This document shows positions 41,201 through 52,375 of a stretch of DNA of 64,000 bases, piece after piece. The DNA comes from Undaria pinnatifida (Eukaryota > Sar > Phaeophyceae > Laminariales > Alariaceae): the NCBI GenBank assembly GCA_012845835.1, contig JABAKD010000011.1, positions 4,820,697 through 4,884,696 of the forward strand, read 5' to 3'. The notes under the pieces were generated by a model. The model was not told the origin of the DNA and searched no databases. It saw nothing but the letters and a program-made list of their open reading frames with translations. Every line of letters starts with the position of its first letter. The first letter of the stretch is position 1. Position numbers and translations under genes: made by a program.

Positions 41201-41499
41201 TTTCTTCACTACCTGTGTGTGCCCCCTTTTTTTCGTTCTGGACAAGCTCGGCTCGAAAAATCATTCTCCATGGGGTGGATGCGTTATCTTGCGTGTGACA
41301 TGCGGTAAGTTCTGCACATTTCGTAACATTATTTCAAGTATAATCTCAGCTGTGAGCCCGACCAGCGGAGTTAGTCTGTACTCAGCACGGTCGATCAACG
41401 CGTTTGAGCCGGTCCGGACGTGGGACGAAATAATTTGTTCCGACTCTTTTATCTCGTATCGTAAATGTCGTGATCATCAAAATACGGAACATCAGCATC

Positions 41500-43145
41500 A
41501 TCAAAAATCGTCATCACGTGCATCAACATGTATGCGCTGATAACTCTTCCCCGAAAGGACTACAGTGCTCATGTGCTAAACATGCGAACATCAAGGTCTT
41601 TCACAAAAAGAAGGATCGTTTTAATTGCAACAATTACGCGGGAGTTTCACTTGTTGACCATGCAGGTAAGGTACTGTTGAAAATCGCCGCGTCCCGCCTC
41701 AGCAGCTACTGCTGACATGGGGGAATCCTCCCCGAAGAACAGTGCGGATTTCGTCCGGCGCGATCGACAGTGGATATGCCGTTCGCCGTTCACCGACTGC
41801 AACAATTCGGACGACAGAGGAAAATCGCCTTGTGCATGTGCTTCAACGACCTGCAGAAAGCGTATGACTCCGTTGACCGAGACCTGCTGTGGCAAGCGCT
41901 CGCACGCTTCGGTGTACCAGCCAAGACGATTGCAGTTATCCGCCAGTGACGGCATATGGGCTCGCGTGCGTACGGACGACGGTGAGCGCTCCGAATGGTT
42001 TGACGTCACGCAGGGGCTGCGGCAGGGTTGCGTGCTATCGCCGTTGCTGGTCAACATGTTCTCGCCGCCTCGTTACATGCTGTTCTCGCTCGTTTCAGCG
42101 AGGATGAAGGCGTCGTGCAGCACCTAGTCCAGCTCGACGACGATAGGGCTGGCAGAGTCGATAACCGTCGGCATGCGTGCGGAGGGCTGTGTGGAGCATA
42201 CTTTACGCCGACGACGCAACCTTTGTCTCGAAAACGCCAGATGGGCTTGCTAAAATAATGGCAGTCATTGTGACCGTTCGAAGCAGCAGGATTCACGGCT
42301 TCGGAAAAAAATACGGAGACCATGCTGCTGCAAACACGGGATCTTGCATCCCGGGCTCCACCGTTCGCCATCGAAGCAGCAGAACAGAGGTATATACAGG
42401 CAAAGCAGTTTCTACATAATACCTTGGCTACGTTATCCACGAAGACAAGACGATGACCTCATGCTTGAGATCAAGCGACGCGTCCGACTCATGAGGGCAT
42501 GCTACAAACGGTTTGGTCCAGAGCTATACGACACAACGGCCGCTCGGCTCAGTCTGAAGGTCCGCCTGCTGAATGCGAAGGCGATTGAGACCCTGCTGTA
42601 CGGATATATGACGTGGACCCCCATTGCGGCTCACCATGACGAGCTCCGACAGGCGCACCTCGAAGCCCTCTGGCGAGTCCTTGGCTTCCAGCGTCGTACA
42701 GACCACACCAACCTTTCGTACGCCAAGGCCCGCCCTCAAGCAGACGAAATGCAAGAGCATCGAAACTACCATCCATGAATGGCAGCTCTTCTTTGCTGGT
42801 GTGATGGTACGGTAAAATAAGGGGTAATTACCCAGTCGAGTGATGTGCACAGATAGCAGGTGGAACAAAATCGGGACCAGGTGGGCCACAGAACAACTGG
42901 CTCAGAAACCTTCAGGAGAGACCACCTCGCCGTGTTTCGGTCCACCGAAGGCTCCATGGAAGATTTCCAATGGCAGTCTGGATTTGAAACCGGTCTGTGG
43001 ACCCATGCAGTAAAGAAGGCGGGCAAGTGGTACCGGGGGACCCTCGAATCAGCCAAACGGTTCGTGACCAGCTGGCACGCAGAGGACGAAAACAAGAGCT
43101 CGGAGGGCCGCCCAGCCCGGACGCGTGACGCACAAAGCCGATAAG
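41500..43145 (+). pseudogene. LINE reverse transcriptase, broken and 5'-truncated
   Basis: RT blocks appear in order but in changing frames: [20 protein letters not shown] (41636), an in-frame TGA at 41713, [18 protein letters not shown] and [17 protein letters not shown] (41725-41900), a shift near 41945, [18 protein letters not shown], a shift near 42062, [18 protein letters not shown], a shift near 42175, the catalytic LYADD near 42198, further shifts, the C-terminal ETLLYGYMTWTP block and GFQRRTDHTNLSYAKA (42585-42730), and KAGKWYRGTLESAKRFV (43013). This is the RT and C-terminal region of an APE-type LINE of the stramenopile kind. At least four frameshifts and one stop make it dead. The endonuclease is absent. 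Confidence 0.9.
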
Positions 43146-43795
43146 AGGCGTAGGGGAAGTAGGGAAGCCGCTGTTGAAGACAGCAAGACGGAGACGGCAG
43201 ACAGCGTAGCACAGCAAGGCACAACGCCGACTAGTAGGGGGAACTTATCTACCTAACCTCAAGCTACTGCGACGACCTTGTGTTTTTTTTTTTTGTTTAC
43301 AAGTGTTCTTTGGATTGCATGCTCCACCTCCCTCCGGAGGTGCAGTGTCAGCCGATACTGCGGTATTTCCACCGCCGGTATTCGGGTTTGTCCCTTTATT
43401 TTCCCCCCTTTTGATTCGCCCTTTCTGCTTTCCTTTTGGGTACCCTTGGGGGGCTATCGAGGCGATGGTGTCGGTATGGACACCGCCATCGAAGATACAG
43501 TAAGTAGAGGACAAACCAGGCAGCAATGCTCCTAACCCTCTAGTAGTTGCATTCGGAACCCAGCTTGGGTGCTGCCCCGACGCCGGCTGGATGGTGTCAT
43601 CAACGGTGCCATCTGCTTTGTTGCTGTGTTTTCGTTTGCCAATCTATTAGGCTTCGCTTTCGTATTCGTTCCAAGAGCGACGATAACGGAATTGGTACCA
43701 ACTTCGTAAGAAACAGTGTGCAGGTGATGGACCATGCGGCAATGCTCCTACTCCTAAGGACCTGCGGTAGGGCCAATCGAAACCCTGTATGATTG
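43146..43795 (+). mobile_element. LINE 3' UTR
   Basis: It follows the RT remnant, matching 28080-28130 at its start and 11915-12300 from 43325 on (GCTCCTAACCCTCTAGTAGT, TTGGGTGCTGCCCCGAC). A second CAATGCTCCTACTCCTAAGG block at 43740 suggests an internal repeat. Confidence 0.65.
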
Positions 43796-44689
43796 CTGCC
43801 GCCGACGAAAAGGGAGAGAGAAAACGTGCATAGACAATCGACAGATAAGGATGCAAATAAAGAAACAACAACATGTGCTGTGGGTGCGGAGATTTTGACA
43901 ACAACGGAGCGTCTGGGGGCAATGGAACGGAGAGCCAAGGTCCGGTGAATACCCGACGTTGGATGGATGTTGTTGCGATTCGCGCCCTCACAGGGTGGTT
44001 GGTTTTGCAACGGTCGTCCGGCTCTCGGACGCTGTCAATAAACCGTGGACATCCAAACATTGAGGGTACGTTATGGCCTTCTGTGCCTCGAGAAACTGTA
44101 TCCAGGGGGTGGAGTACTCGCCCCCCCCTCCCTTGTGGCAAGGGGGGGAGTCCCCCCTCTCATCGTCTCTCTTTCATACATACATTGTGTACTGTTGACG
44201 GCAGTTGAGGATGAGTGTTATTTATTTATTTTTTGATGGAATCCTGAGAAATTGAAAACGTCATATCTCTCCCCGAACAACCAAAAGGCGCTCGACGTTA
44301 TTCTTAAATCCGTTGGTACTACCAATTTCGAGCGCGTCACCACAAATGGAAGAGGTTTTCACCAAATACTGAGGGTCTTAGAGCAAAAACCAGATTTTGG
44401 ACTTTTCCACCTACACGTGTTTTGCACGGAAATGTCGAAAATACGGTTTTGGCTCCAGGACCCTGAGAATTCGGTGAAAACTCCTTCGTTTTTCGTGACG
44501 TGCCGTGGTTGATACCACCAACTCATCGAAGAAAAGGATATTGAGTTCGTTTTACGGAATATATGGCGCTGCTTAATTTCAGAATCTCGTACTAAAAACA
44601 ACGCTAATCCCAAACTATTGCACAATTCTATATACATTGTGTCCGTTTGGGCCTCGATAAACGGCTTATGAAGGGTGGGCTATCACACT
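43796..44689. repeat. No gene; inverted repeat at 44353-44482
   Basis: GTTTTCACCAAATACTGAGG (44353) is inverted as CCCTGAGAATTCGGTGAAAA (44461). 43873-44140 is open on both strands without recognisable content. 44115-44160 prefigures the minisatellite that starts at 44690. Confidence 0.45.
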
Positions 44690-45135
44690 CCCCCCCCTCC
44701 CCCCCCCTTGTGGCAAGAAGGACGAGTCCCCCCCTTGTGGCAAGGGTGGGCTACCTTCCCCCCCCCCCCCCCCCCCCCCTTGTGGCAAGAAAACGAGTCC
44801 CCCTCTTGTGGCAAGGGTGGGCTACTCTCCTCCCCCCCCCTCCTCGTGGCAAGAGGGATGAATCCCCCCCTTGTGGCAAGGGGGGGGTACTCTCCCCCCC
44901 CCCTTTGTGGCAAGAGGGACGAGTTCGCCCGTTGTGGCAAGGGGGGAGATCCCCCCTCCTTGTGGCAAGGCGGGGCTACTCTCCCCCCCCTCCCTTTGTG
45001 GCGAGGACGAGTTCCCCCGTTGTGGCAAGGGGGGAAAGCCCCCCTCCTTGTGACAAGGGAAGGGGGTCCCCCATCTTGTGGCAAGGGACGAGGTCCCCCA
45101 CCTCGTGGCACGGGACGAGGTCCCCCTCCCTGTGC
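44690..45135. repeat. CTTGTGGCAAG minisatellite
   Basis: About sixteen units of 20-55 bp combining CTTGTGGCAAG with C-runs, GGACGAGT or GGGTGGGCTACTCTCC. It is open in two plus frames and one minus frame because units rarely contain stops. The Pro/Leu/Trp-rich readings are not credible proteins. Confidence 0.9.
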
Positions 45136-45383
45136 CAACGTGTCGCGGGTGCTTGGGATGCAGATCACCCCTATGATATTCAAGCGGGATCGCTCGTCGT
45201 CGCCCACCCAAGAGGACTAAACCAGGAGACGGCTCATGAGATACGGCACTACAAGCCGTTGGGGACGTCGGGGTACGGCAAGGAGCTGTCTCTGGTGCAG
45301 CCGGAAGAGAGGGTCTTCCGGACGAGGAGGAGAAGCGGCGATTCCAAGCAATTGTCGGCAGCGCCATGCGCCACAGTCGGATA
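45136..45383 (+). other. Coding-like stretch, unidentified
   Basis: After the minisatellite the frame continues WDADHPYDIQAGSLVVAHPR, GLNQETAHEIRHYKPLGTSG and YGKELSLVQPEERVFR to TAA at 45381. Composition changes sharply from the Pro-rich repeat to that of a normal protein. I know no match. It may be a gene or transposon fragment; no start or splice acceptor is certain. Confidence 0.3.
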
Positions 45384-45439
45384 ACACACCACGGCATAGC
45401 GTACGCGGTAAACCAATTTTCAATGGGAATGTCTAAACC

Positions 45440-45772
45440 TTTGCACACACGGGAGCAGCCAAGCATCTGCTTCGGTACCTACCCGGGACGGTGGGTTTTG
45501 GCACATCACCTAACAAGCAAGGCGGGTTTAGGCTCATCGCGTGCTCACACGGCAATTGCGGTAACCAACCCGGACAACGTGAAGTCAACTTCATCGGAAC
45601 CGCTGCAGCCCTGCTGTTTGGTGGGACTGTCGGAGCTTTCGGAGTCGCCACAACGGGGAACGTGGGGTCGCCGAAGAGTCTTTCGGCATCGGTCCACAAC
45701 AACGCAATGCATTTTGGCAAAAACCGGGAGGTGAACGTTTTCTGGGAATTCTGCATCATCATCGATCGTTGA
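45440..45772 (+). other. Coding-like stretch, unidentified
   Basis: The plus frame 45491-45772 reads GGFRLIACSHGNCGNQPGQR, NFIGTAAALLFGGTVGAFGV and ATTGNVGSPKSLSASVHNNA. The minus strand is open as well (45545-45787, with DSESSDSPTKQQGCSGSDEV). One of the two is likely coding or ex-coding, and I cannot decide which. Confidence 0.25.
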
Positions 45773-46055
45773 GGGCTGCGGGATCATCGCTTCTGCGGTC
45801 GCGGAACATCATCGTTCAGGGCAGCGCCAGAACATTGTTTCTGGCGTCGATGAAGATCATCGTCGTTTAGGGCTGTGTCGGAGCATCGTTTCTGGGATCG
45901 CTGGACATCGGTTGGGCTGCTGGAACGTTGTTTATGGGGTCGCTGAACATCATGGTCGTTTGGGACTAGGAGGGCATCATTTGTGGGGCCTATGCACCGT
46001 CGTCGTCTATTTGGATCGCCAGGAGGGCATCTGCGTTGCGTGGGGTCGCACCATC
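45773..46055. repeat. Diverged ~30-65-bp minisatellite
   Basis: Variants of GAACATCATCGTTCAGGGC, GGAGCATCGTTTCTGGGATC and GCTGAACATCATGGTCGTTT recur about eight times. The minus-strand frame across it is a repeat artefact. Confidence 0.75.
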
Positions 46056-46519
46056 TTCGCGGAGATTTAGTTGTTCCGCATATTGTAAATAGAGCCACAG
46101 TTCCACATATTGTAAGTGGTGCATTGCCTGTGGGACTGTTACACACCCAGCTGGCTTCCTCAAGCAGTGGCAAAAGCCGCAAGCCGCGAAAAAAAAAGGC
46201 TCGTGTTCACCGTCCACTTCATATCTCGGTATTTTCGTGGGGAAGCTGCTCTTGACTGCTACAAATAACCCTACACGGCGGTGGTGGTCTCCCTTGCAGG
46301 GCCCATGTGTGCTAAACAGCCAACAATAAACCGGCATAATACAAGACACCGGCACAACTGAGTATAGTACAGGTGCTGGCAATACTACAGCAGGTTCCAG
46401 CCGCGCCAAGCAATTCCACTTCAGCACTATGGCGGCAACAGGCACTATTCCATCAGCGCCATTATCCGGAGATCCTCACTTGTATCGTATATACGTATAC
46501 AAGCACCACCAGTGGCGAC
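46056..46519. other. No gene recognised
   Basis: CCACA-TATTGTAA is repeated at 46076 and 46103. Nothing else is seen. Confidence 0.35.
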
Positions 46520-46745
46520 TGATTCTACGATAGCCGCCCGTCAAAACGAGCGATTTTCTTTGACGAACGTTTCATGGCTGCTCGACACGAGGAAGGATTC
46601 TGTTAAAAAAAAAAAACTCTCACATGTATTTTCTTGTTCTTGCAATGAACTACTACTATCGAACGATGACGTCGGGGTGGCAAGGGGCACCATACTTCAG
46701 AAGGTACGGCCGGGAGCTGGTTTTAATAACCGGCGGTTTCGTTAA
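46520..46745 (+). repeat. Repeat F copy
   Basis: GATTCTACGATAGCCGCCCG, GACGAACGTTTCATGGCTGC and GTACGGCCGGGAGCTGGTTT, matching 22580-22900. Confidence 0.8.
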
Positions 46746-47127
46746 AAAAAAAATTAAGGTGGAGCCGCAGAACGACTCTGGCCCTACCGTGTAGTCCCAC
46801 CTCTAACTCTTCTATATAGATTACCCAAAAATTAGCCGGAACATGACCTTGGGAGAGGTGACACGTCATCAGCCGAGGCTTAGGCTGCGCTAGAAGAGGG
46901 CGATGCGTCAGCCGAGACGGCGCCGGAGGGTCCTCTTGGTGCACCCCCAGGGTCCTCTTGGTACCACCCCTACGCGGTGACCGCCGCCAGGCCCGAAACA
47001 GGTGAAACAAACCCCCCAACTAGACATTTTCGAGGCTCTTTTCTTCACTTGCGGAGCTCTATGTATGCCCGACCCACCTCAACAACCAACTGCTGTCTAC
47101 AAAAGTTGTCATGCTTGACCCTTTCAG
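46746..47127. other. No gene recognised
   Basis: GGGTCCTCTTGGT(G/A)C(A/C)ACCCC is duplicated at about 46928 and 46949. Nothing else. Confidence 0.35.
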
Positions 47128-47480
47128 GCACCGCAGTCCCGACATGTGGATAAAACACTTGGAGTTAGACTAGCTAGGATCATTCTAGGAGCTGGAAATG
47201 AGGTTATGTCCCGACATGTGGACAAAACACTTGGAGTTAGACTAGGATCATTCTAGGAGCTGGAAATGAGGTTATGTCCCGACATGTGGACAAAACACTT
47301 GGAGTTAGACTAGGATCATTCTAGGAGCTGGAAATGAGGTTATGTCCCGACATGTGGACAAAACACTTGGAGTTAGACTAGGATCATTCTAGGAGCTGGA
47401 AATGAGGTTATGTTCCGACATTTGGACAAAACACTTTGAATCAGACTAGGGTAACTCTAGGAGTTGGAAATGGGTTATAA
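47128..47480. repeat. 68-bp minisatellite, five units
   Basis: GTCCCGACATGTGGACAAAA to GCTGGAAATGAGGTTAT is repeated with near-perfect identity. The first unit has a 4-bp insertion (TAGCTAGG) and the last is diverged. Single diverged units occur near 51340-51390 and 60045-60100. Confidence 0.95.
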
Positions 47481-48225
47481 GGTATCTATAGGTATAAGGT
47501 ACCTTACAACACTGGTACTGCGAAAACGTATTCCCATATAGTAATTCCAAGAAACTTGTTCCCTCCAAAAAAAAAACGCGAGTGCGGTTCAAAAAGGGGG
47601 CCCATTGAACAACCCCATTTTTTGCTATGAACATGATTATTCGACTTCACAGATACTACTATTGACTTTTTGGGAGGATACTCAGATTTACATCGGAACG
47701 GCATCTACGCTATGTTGCCGGAGGGCGAAAATAACAAGAATAAGAAGATGCATGGGATACCAGGTATTTCAATCGTACTTTTTACTTTTTGGCTCATCCC
47801 CATCTATCTATTATCTTCCCTCGCTTTTTTCGTTTTCCTTCTCCCTGCCGTACACGTAACTCAGACCCAGGGTCAGCAAGCAGGCTCTTCTCCCCCTCCC
47901 CACTACGGTACGCGCCTTCGTTTTCATCGCGAGAAATATTCAGTGCTTTCTTCCCTCGTCGACTCGCGTCGAGTTGTGCTCAGTTAGACCGGGTACCATA
48001 CCGGTATATATCAGTATCACGAACTGCCATATTGCAGAACACAAATAAAGGGGATTCTCAACGATATTGTGGGTTTTAGGAGTTGCTCAGTCAGAACCAG
48101 TTTCAAGCAACAAAAAAAGTTCCACCCAATATCGTAGCACTCTCCAAAAAAATATGTTGGCCTAATTTTGCTACCTGCCCCCCTCATGGTAGCGAAGCAC
48201 ACGTTCACATATGTAGTCTATATTA
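47481..48225. other. Mostly unassigned, with a SINE-B fragment
   Basis: About 47845-47990 (CAGACCCAGGGTCA, TTCGTTTTCATCGCGAGAAA, TTCCCTCGTCGACTCGCGTC) is the SINE-B body in reverse. Confidence 0.5.
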
Positions 48226-48414
48226 TAAAAATAAAAATACACTTCAGCTGTGAGATCGAAGAGTTTGTCGAAACTCACATTTAGCAAGCTGTGCGTGATA
48301 CTCCGATCGCGCGTATTACGGGTTGTGTGTCCTCATTAAGGATATAGGTCGGCGACTCCCCTTGCAACTACAGTGTAGCTATCAGGGTCAACAGGGTGAT
48401 GTTAGTCAGTACAT
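48226..48414 (+). repeat. Repeat C, nearly complete
   Basis: AATACACTTCAGCTGTGAGA through GTGATGTTAGTCAG. A fragment of the left end recurs at 48548-48585. Confidence 0.8.
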
Positions 48415-49032
48415 ATACGAGTGGTGACCAAAAACGTAATCCCGTAGTAATTCCAAGTAGCTTGTCCGCCAAAAAACGCAGGCGCAGTTCTAAAGGGGGC
48501 CCAATGAGCAACCCCACGTTTTCAACATAGAAGTACACATATATATTATAAAAAAAATGAAAAATACACTCCAGCTGTGAGGTCGATACATTATAGCGAC
48601 TGCTATAATATATTGATGTAGAACGCCCGCGGGCTTTCAACAAGATTTCGGGGCAGGAATTCCTCAAGTCAGAACTAGTTCAGCAAAAAAAAAATGCCAC
48701 CCATATCGTGCAACGCTTACTAAAACTAGGTTAGACAAGCAGCAGTGCTACCTGCCCCCATCGTGGCAGAGCACACGTTCACACACGCATATACATACCT
48801 ACATATACACACATATATATACAGATATTGACCACAGAGTAATCCCACGCCCGAGGTAGTGATGCACCAGAAGTTTCTGGATTTCTAACATGGAATCCTC
48901 GGACCTAGGCAACGGCTGGGGGTGTACCCACCCCATCTTTTCGCTACCGGTTCCAAGCCAGTCGCACGAGTGACTCTGTACCTCACGCGAACGAAACGAC
49001 TTTACACGATTGCTTGGCGCAAGCGCGGCTAA
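48415..49032. other. No gene; local duplication
   Basis: 48425-48525 (GTAATTCCAAGTAGCTTGTC, AGGGGGCCCAATGAGCAACC) repeats 47535-47630 (GTAATTCCAAGAAACTTGTT, AGGGGGCCCATTGAACAACC). A GTGACTCTGTACC repeat lies near 48970. Confidence 0.55.
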
Positions 49033-49985
49033 CTATTGCATCGCGGAATCACATCGCGAAATAATAATAAAAAAAAAAAACAAGCTTGAGATCCCACGAT
49101 TGCTTGGCGCAGCGCGGCTATAAGGCCATTTCTTATGCAGTCGGATTCGTCAGGCGAAAACGGCCTTTTTCAACTGAAGCCCAAATCGGGCTTTCTTACG
49201 CAGTCGAAAAAGGGCTTTCTCAACTCAACTTTTTGCGACTGAGAATTCCGACTGGCGGATCCAGTCGAACAATTCGATTTTGTCGACTGGATCCTCTAGT
49301 CGAAAAACTCAGTCGAAAAAGTTTTATACGCTTTTTTTGAACCGATCGCATCACCCATCCCACTACCAAACACACACCCACACGCACGGCCACACGGCCG
49401 CACACCCATACCAGGTACCACACTGCAGTATCATACAAGGCACTGACGTTTGCTTGGCTATCACTGCTGTTGCTTCTCGCAGCAAGTCAGCGTGGCGCAT
49501 TCCTAGTTCCGCTCGCCAGCAGCGTGTATCATACGACGGCAGCAGCGCGCGGTCTCGATCCCATGCTGCCAACAACGGCTGCGCCTGCTGTAGCTTTGGC
49601 GGCTCTCGGCTGAGTGCAACTCCAAGAACATAGCTTTGGCGGCCTTCGGCTAAGCCCAAAGCCACCAACTCGCTGGGACGAAGGTTCGTCAAGCCGTTGC
49701 TCGCGGAGACAGCGCGAAGCACAGAGCTGCCAACCAATTTCGCCTGCTGTACAGCAGTACTCCCTCACACCAACCGCCTCTAGGAAGAGCACAAAAACTA
49801 TAAAATCAACTCGACTGACGATGCGAAGAAGGACCAGAAGAATCCAGTCGAAAAGGGCCGTTTTCGACTGGCGGAATCCGACTGCATAAGAAATGGCCTA
49901 AATTTTGCATCGCAGAATCACGTCGCAAAATCTGAAAGAGAAAAAAACGAAAAAAACGAAAAAAAAAACACAAGCTTGAGACCCG
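49033..49985. repeat. Direct repeats flanking the TIR element
   Basis: TTGCATCGCGGAATCACATC to ACAAGCTTGAGATCCC (49033-49095) recurs as TTGCATCGCAGAATCACGTC to ACAAGCTTGAGACCC (49908-49983). The repeats lie outside the TIRs, so they are not part of the transposon's own ends. Confidence 0.75.
49124..49898. mobile_element. PIF/Harbinger-like TIR element (775 bp)
   Basis: The left end GGCCATTTCTTATGCAGTCG (then GATTCGTCAGGCGAAAACGG) is inverted at the right end, about 40 bp with few mismatches. TAA flanks both sides (49121-49123, 49899-49901), fitting the 3-bp target duplication of PIF/Harbinger. Subterminal CAGTCGAAAA motifs recur on both sides. No transposase is seen; the middle (49400-49790) has open frames on both strands and a tandem CATAGCTTTGGCGGCCTTCG-type repeat. 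Confidence 0.75.
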
Positions 49986-50079
49986 CAAAAAAAGGAATAG
50001 GGGATAACTCGCGCGAGAGACTCAGAGAGAGGGCCTCTGCAAAACAAAACAAAACAAAAAAACGAAAAAAAAGGACCTC

Positions 50080-50778
50080 CCTATCGTAGCACCGGTCTCT
50101 CATCTTCTGAGCTCACAACATGTCGCCCGGAACACGACGTCGAATACATTCGTCCGCGCGCAACCTCGCCAACACTTTTCCACGCGCTACGAGTAATCAC
50201 CCTGTGACAAATACTCCAACAAAACGAACATGTCAACCGATGGCTCCACACTTGGCACGAGCTCAACCGGTCAGAGACCTTCTCGGCCCCACAAAAAAAT
50301 TGCGACCCCTCCCCACCGTTGGGTGGCTCCAAAAGGTGCTAATAGTCCTATCGTATCAAGAGTCCTTGCCGCCCGCTCGGTCCGTCCGCTCCTACCCACC
50401 TTGCTTACGCTTACCGTCAAAAACACAAGAATCGGAGGTCACCTGAGGGGCGTAAGGGCCATGTCCCGGCATGCCGACTCCGAGCGGGGGGGACACTTCC
50501 ACGCCATTTCCCGCGGCGGGGAGCACTCCCACGCGTTTTGTCGCGTCGTATTCCGATGCATCGGTGTGTGCCTTCATGGTTTGTCGCTATCAGGCGTGGG
50601 TTCCGGTCATACAGATGAAAATATGCTTCCACGGCCACGGGCTGACGAACGGACCCACTCCACCGATGGCGGAGATATTGCGTTGTGTGCTCTGATCTTG
50701 TTTTTGAAAGAACGCCCACTGCGCTTGCGGAAATGTTGTTGCTGTTTTCTCATCCACATTTTGAAGCACGCACACTAA
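50080..50778 (+). other. Possible coding stretch, unidentified
   Basis: An ATG at 50120 in one frame (108 codons, Arg/Pro rich) and one at 50230 in another (182 codons) overlap. The second begins MSTDGSTLGTSSTGQRPSRP. Codon composition is not obviously low complexity, but no domain is visible and the minus strand is also open (50417-50719). Not called as a gene. Confidence 0.2.
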
Positions 50779-50959
50779 CTGTGTACGCGCGTGGTCTTGA
50801 TGGGAGAAGTAGAAGGGATGGGGGGATGGGGGTCTGTATTATTTCTGTGTAGCTGCTCATTCGTGGACTACGTTGAAGTGTATGCCATGCCCTGCCTGCA
50901 CGTTTGTCGAATGGAAAACAAACGCAACAGCAAATAAATCGTGTGCATACCATGTACCT

Positions 50960-51240
50960 TTTTTTTCAATCGTCACTTTACTCCCCTGCTCAATTCGTAA
51001 GAGGCTTTACGACCTCCTCTCGACAAGCCGTGGCCACAGGTGTCTTCCCTTCTCCTCCCCGGTGCTTGCATTCATTCTTATCGCTCATAGGGTTCAGCCT
51101 TCCCACCTTTCAGCTTTTTATGCTCGGTCGGTTGTCATCGAATTTTGCTAACTCACACTTTCCGCTCGTCATTTTTACGCAAGAAAAAGTCCCTAGGAGC
51201 ATGACTATGCACTGTTAATACGGAGGGTTCGAACCCGCGT
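50960..51240 (-). mobile_element. SINE-A copy with box B
   Basis: In reverse: the GGGTTCGAACCC box B near 51218-51232, then the body with GTGAGTTAGCAAAATTCGAT and TGTGGCCACGGCTTGTCGAG, ending in a short A tract (plus T8 at about 50961). Confidence 0.75.
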
Positions 51241-51944
51241 TATTATTCACTTTTAGTAGGGACAAAATTCACCTACTACAGCACAGGGGATGCTTGCCTG
51301 CCTGCCTGCCTGCCTGGTACTGATCAGCCCTTTTCCAAGTCCCAAACTATCCCTAGTCTAATTCGAACTGTTTTGTCCCCATATCGGGAGTGCGGTGCAA
51401 AAAAAGGGTTCCTTCACCTTTCGCAAGGCAATCCAACAGAGGACAGGAACACGAAGACACACTCCGGTGGGTTGTGGCATCTGTTGTTGCTATTAATACT
51501 ACTTTTGACCAAATTCGCGGTAAGGGGGGTACCCCGTTCTCCACCACTAGATTTGAGCCACTCACTCGCACGAGTGACCCTGCACCCCACCGACTAAATA
51601 AAGCACTTCAGGCGAAATTTGATTGGCGCAGCGTAGCCAACCCTTCCACTGCGGATTAATATCTCAAAATTAACATAGGGCCGCAAAGAAACAGCGGGGA
51701 TCACTCTGCGCGAGTGAGTCCGGGCCACTGCGAAAAAAAAAAAAAAAAATTGACCCCCCTGCAGATAGTAATCACACCAGAAGACAATGTATAACTCATT
51801 GGCGCTGTCATGCATAAGCAATAAGGTCCGCACAAGGTGCCGAAGTCTGTCTTATGAGCGGTTCTTGGAAGGATGCAGTTCACCCTTCATGCGGCTCGCG
51901 GAGCACCTCACGGCGCTTCGCGCTTGGTGCAAGCAGTGTCTGCC
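51241..51944. other. No gene; dispersed-repeat remnants
   Basis: (GCCT)n at 51295-51316, a diverged unit of the 47.1-kb minisatellite at 51340-51390, and CGCACGAGTGACCCTGCACC (51569) and CGCGAGTGAGTCCGGGCCAC (51709) of the GAGTGACTCT repeat. Confidence 0.45.
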
Positions 51945-52045
51945 TGCTTGGCGAAAACCCGGCGCGCTCCGTCCCGGCATAGTAGGGATGCGAGGGTCTA
52001 TGGTCATACGACTACGGCCATGCACAAACTGAGCACACACACACA
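51945..52045 (-). repeat. Dispersed repeat, inverted partner of 1115-1215
   Basis: GGGTCTATGGTCATACGACT and ACGGCCATGCACAAACTGAG are the reverse complement of the left copy. Confidence 0.75.
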
Positions 52046-52375
52046 CCCTCCGGCAGTGGCATTGGTCCTCTACTGTCTCTACGTTTTCCTCTCCACACAT
52101 GTGCAGCACGACCTTCAACATCCATCACGCGCAACACAACCTCGGAAAGAAGGAAAAACAAGGCGAAAAAATATTTAAAAGAAAAAAAAAAAGAAGCAAA
52201 AGCAAAAGTAAAATATCAAATGAATACGTACCACAAGCTTGTGGACGCGTAACGCCTGGAGTCTACACCTCTACTAATGTCCCTGCTCCAGCAGTAGCAC
52301 CGACTTAAAACATCGATCCATCCCCCATCTACTACTATCTACGATACCTGCCTCACCTTTCCCTCTGTGGTTACA
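52046..52375. other. No gene recognised
   Basis: A-rich stretch at 52160-52215 within unassigned sequence. Confidence 0.3.

Noticed and set aside
41700-41960. Reassigned TGA codon, suggested by in-frame TGA in the RT
   Set aside because: The second TGA lies after a frameshift, and family members would not have Trp at the first site; simple decay explains both.
44647-45220. Pro/Leu/Trp-rich repetitive protein
   Set aside because: Open in several frames and both strands because of the CTTGTGGCAAG minisatellite.
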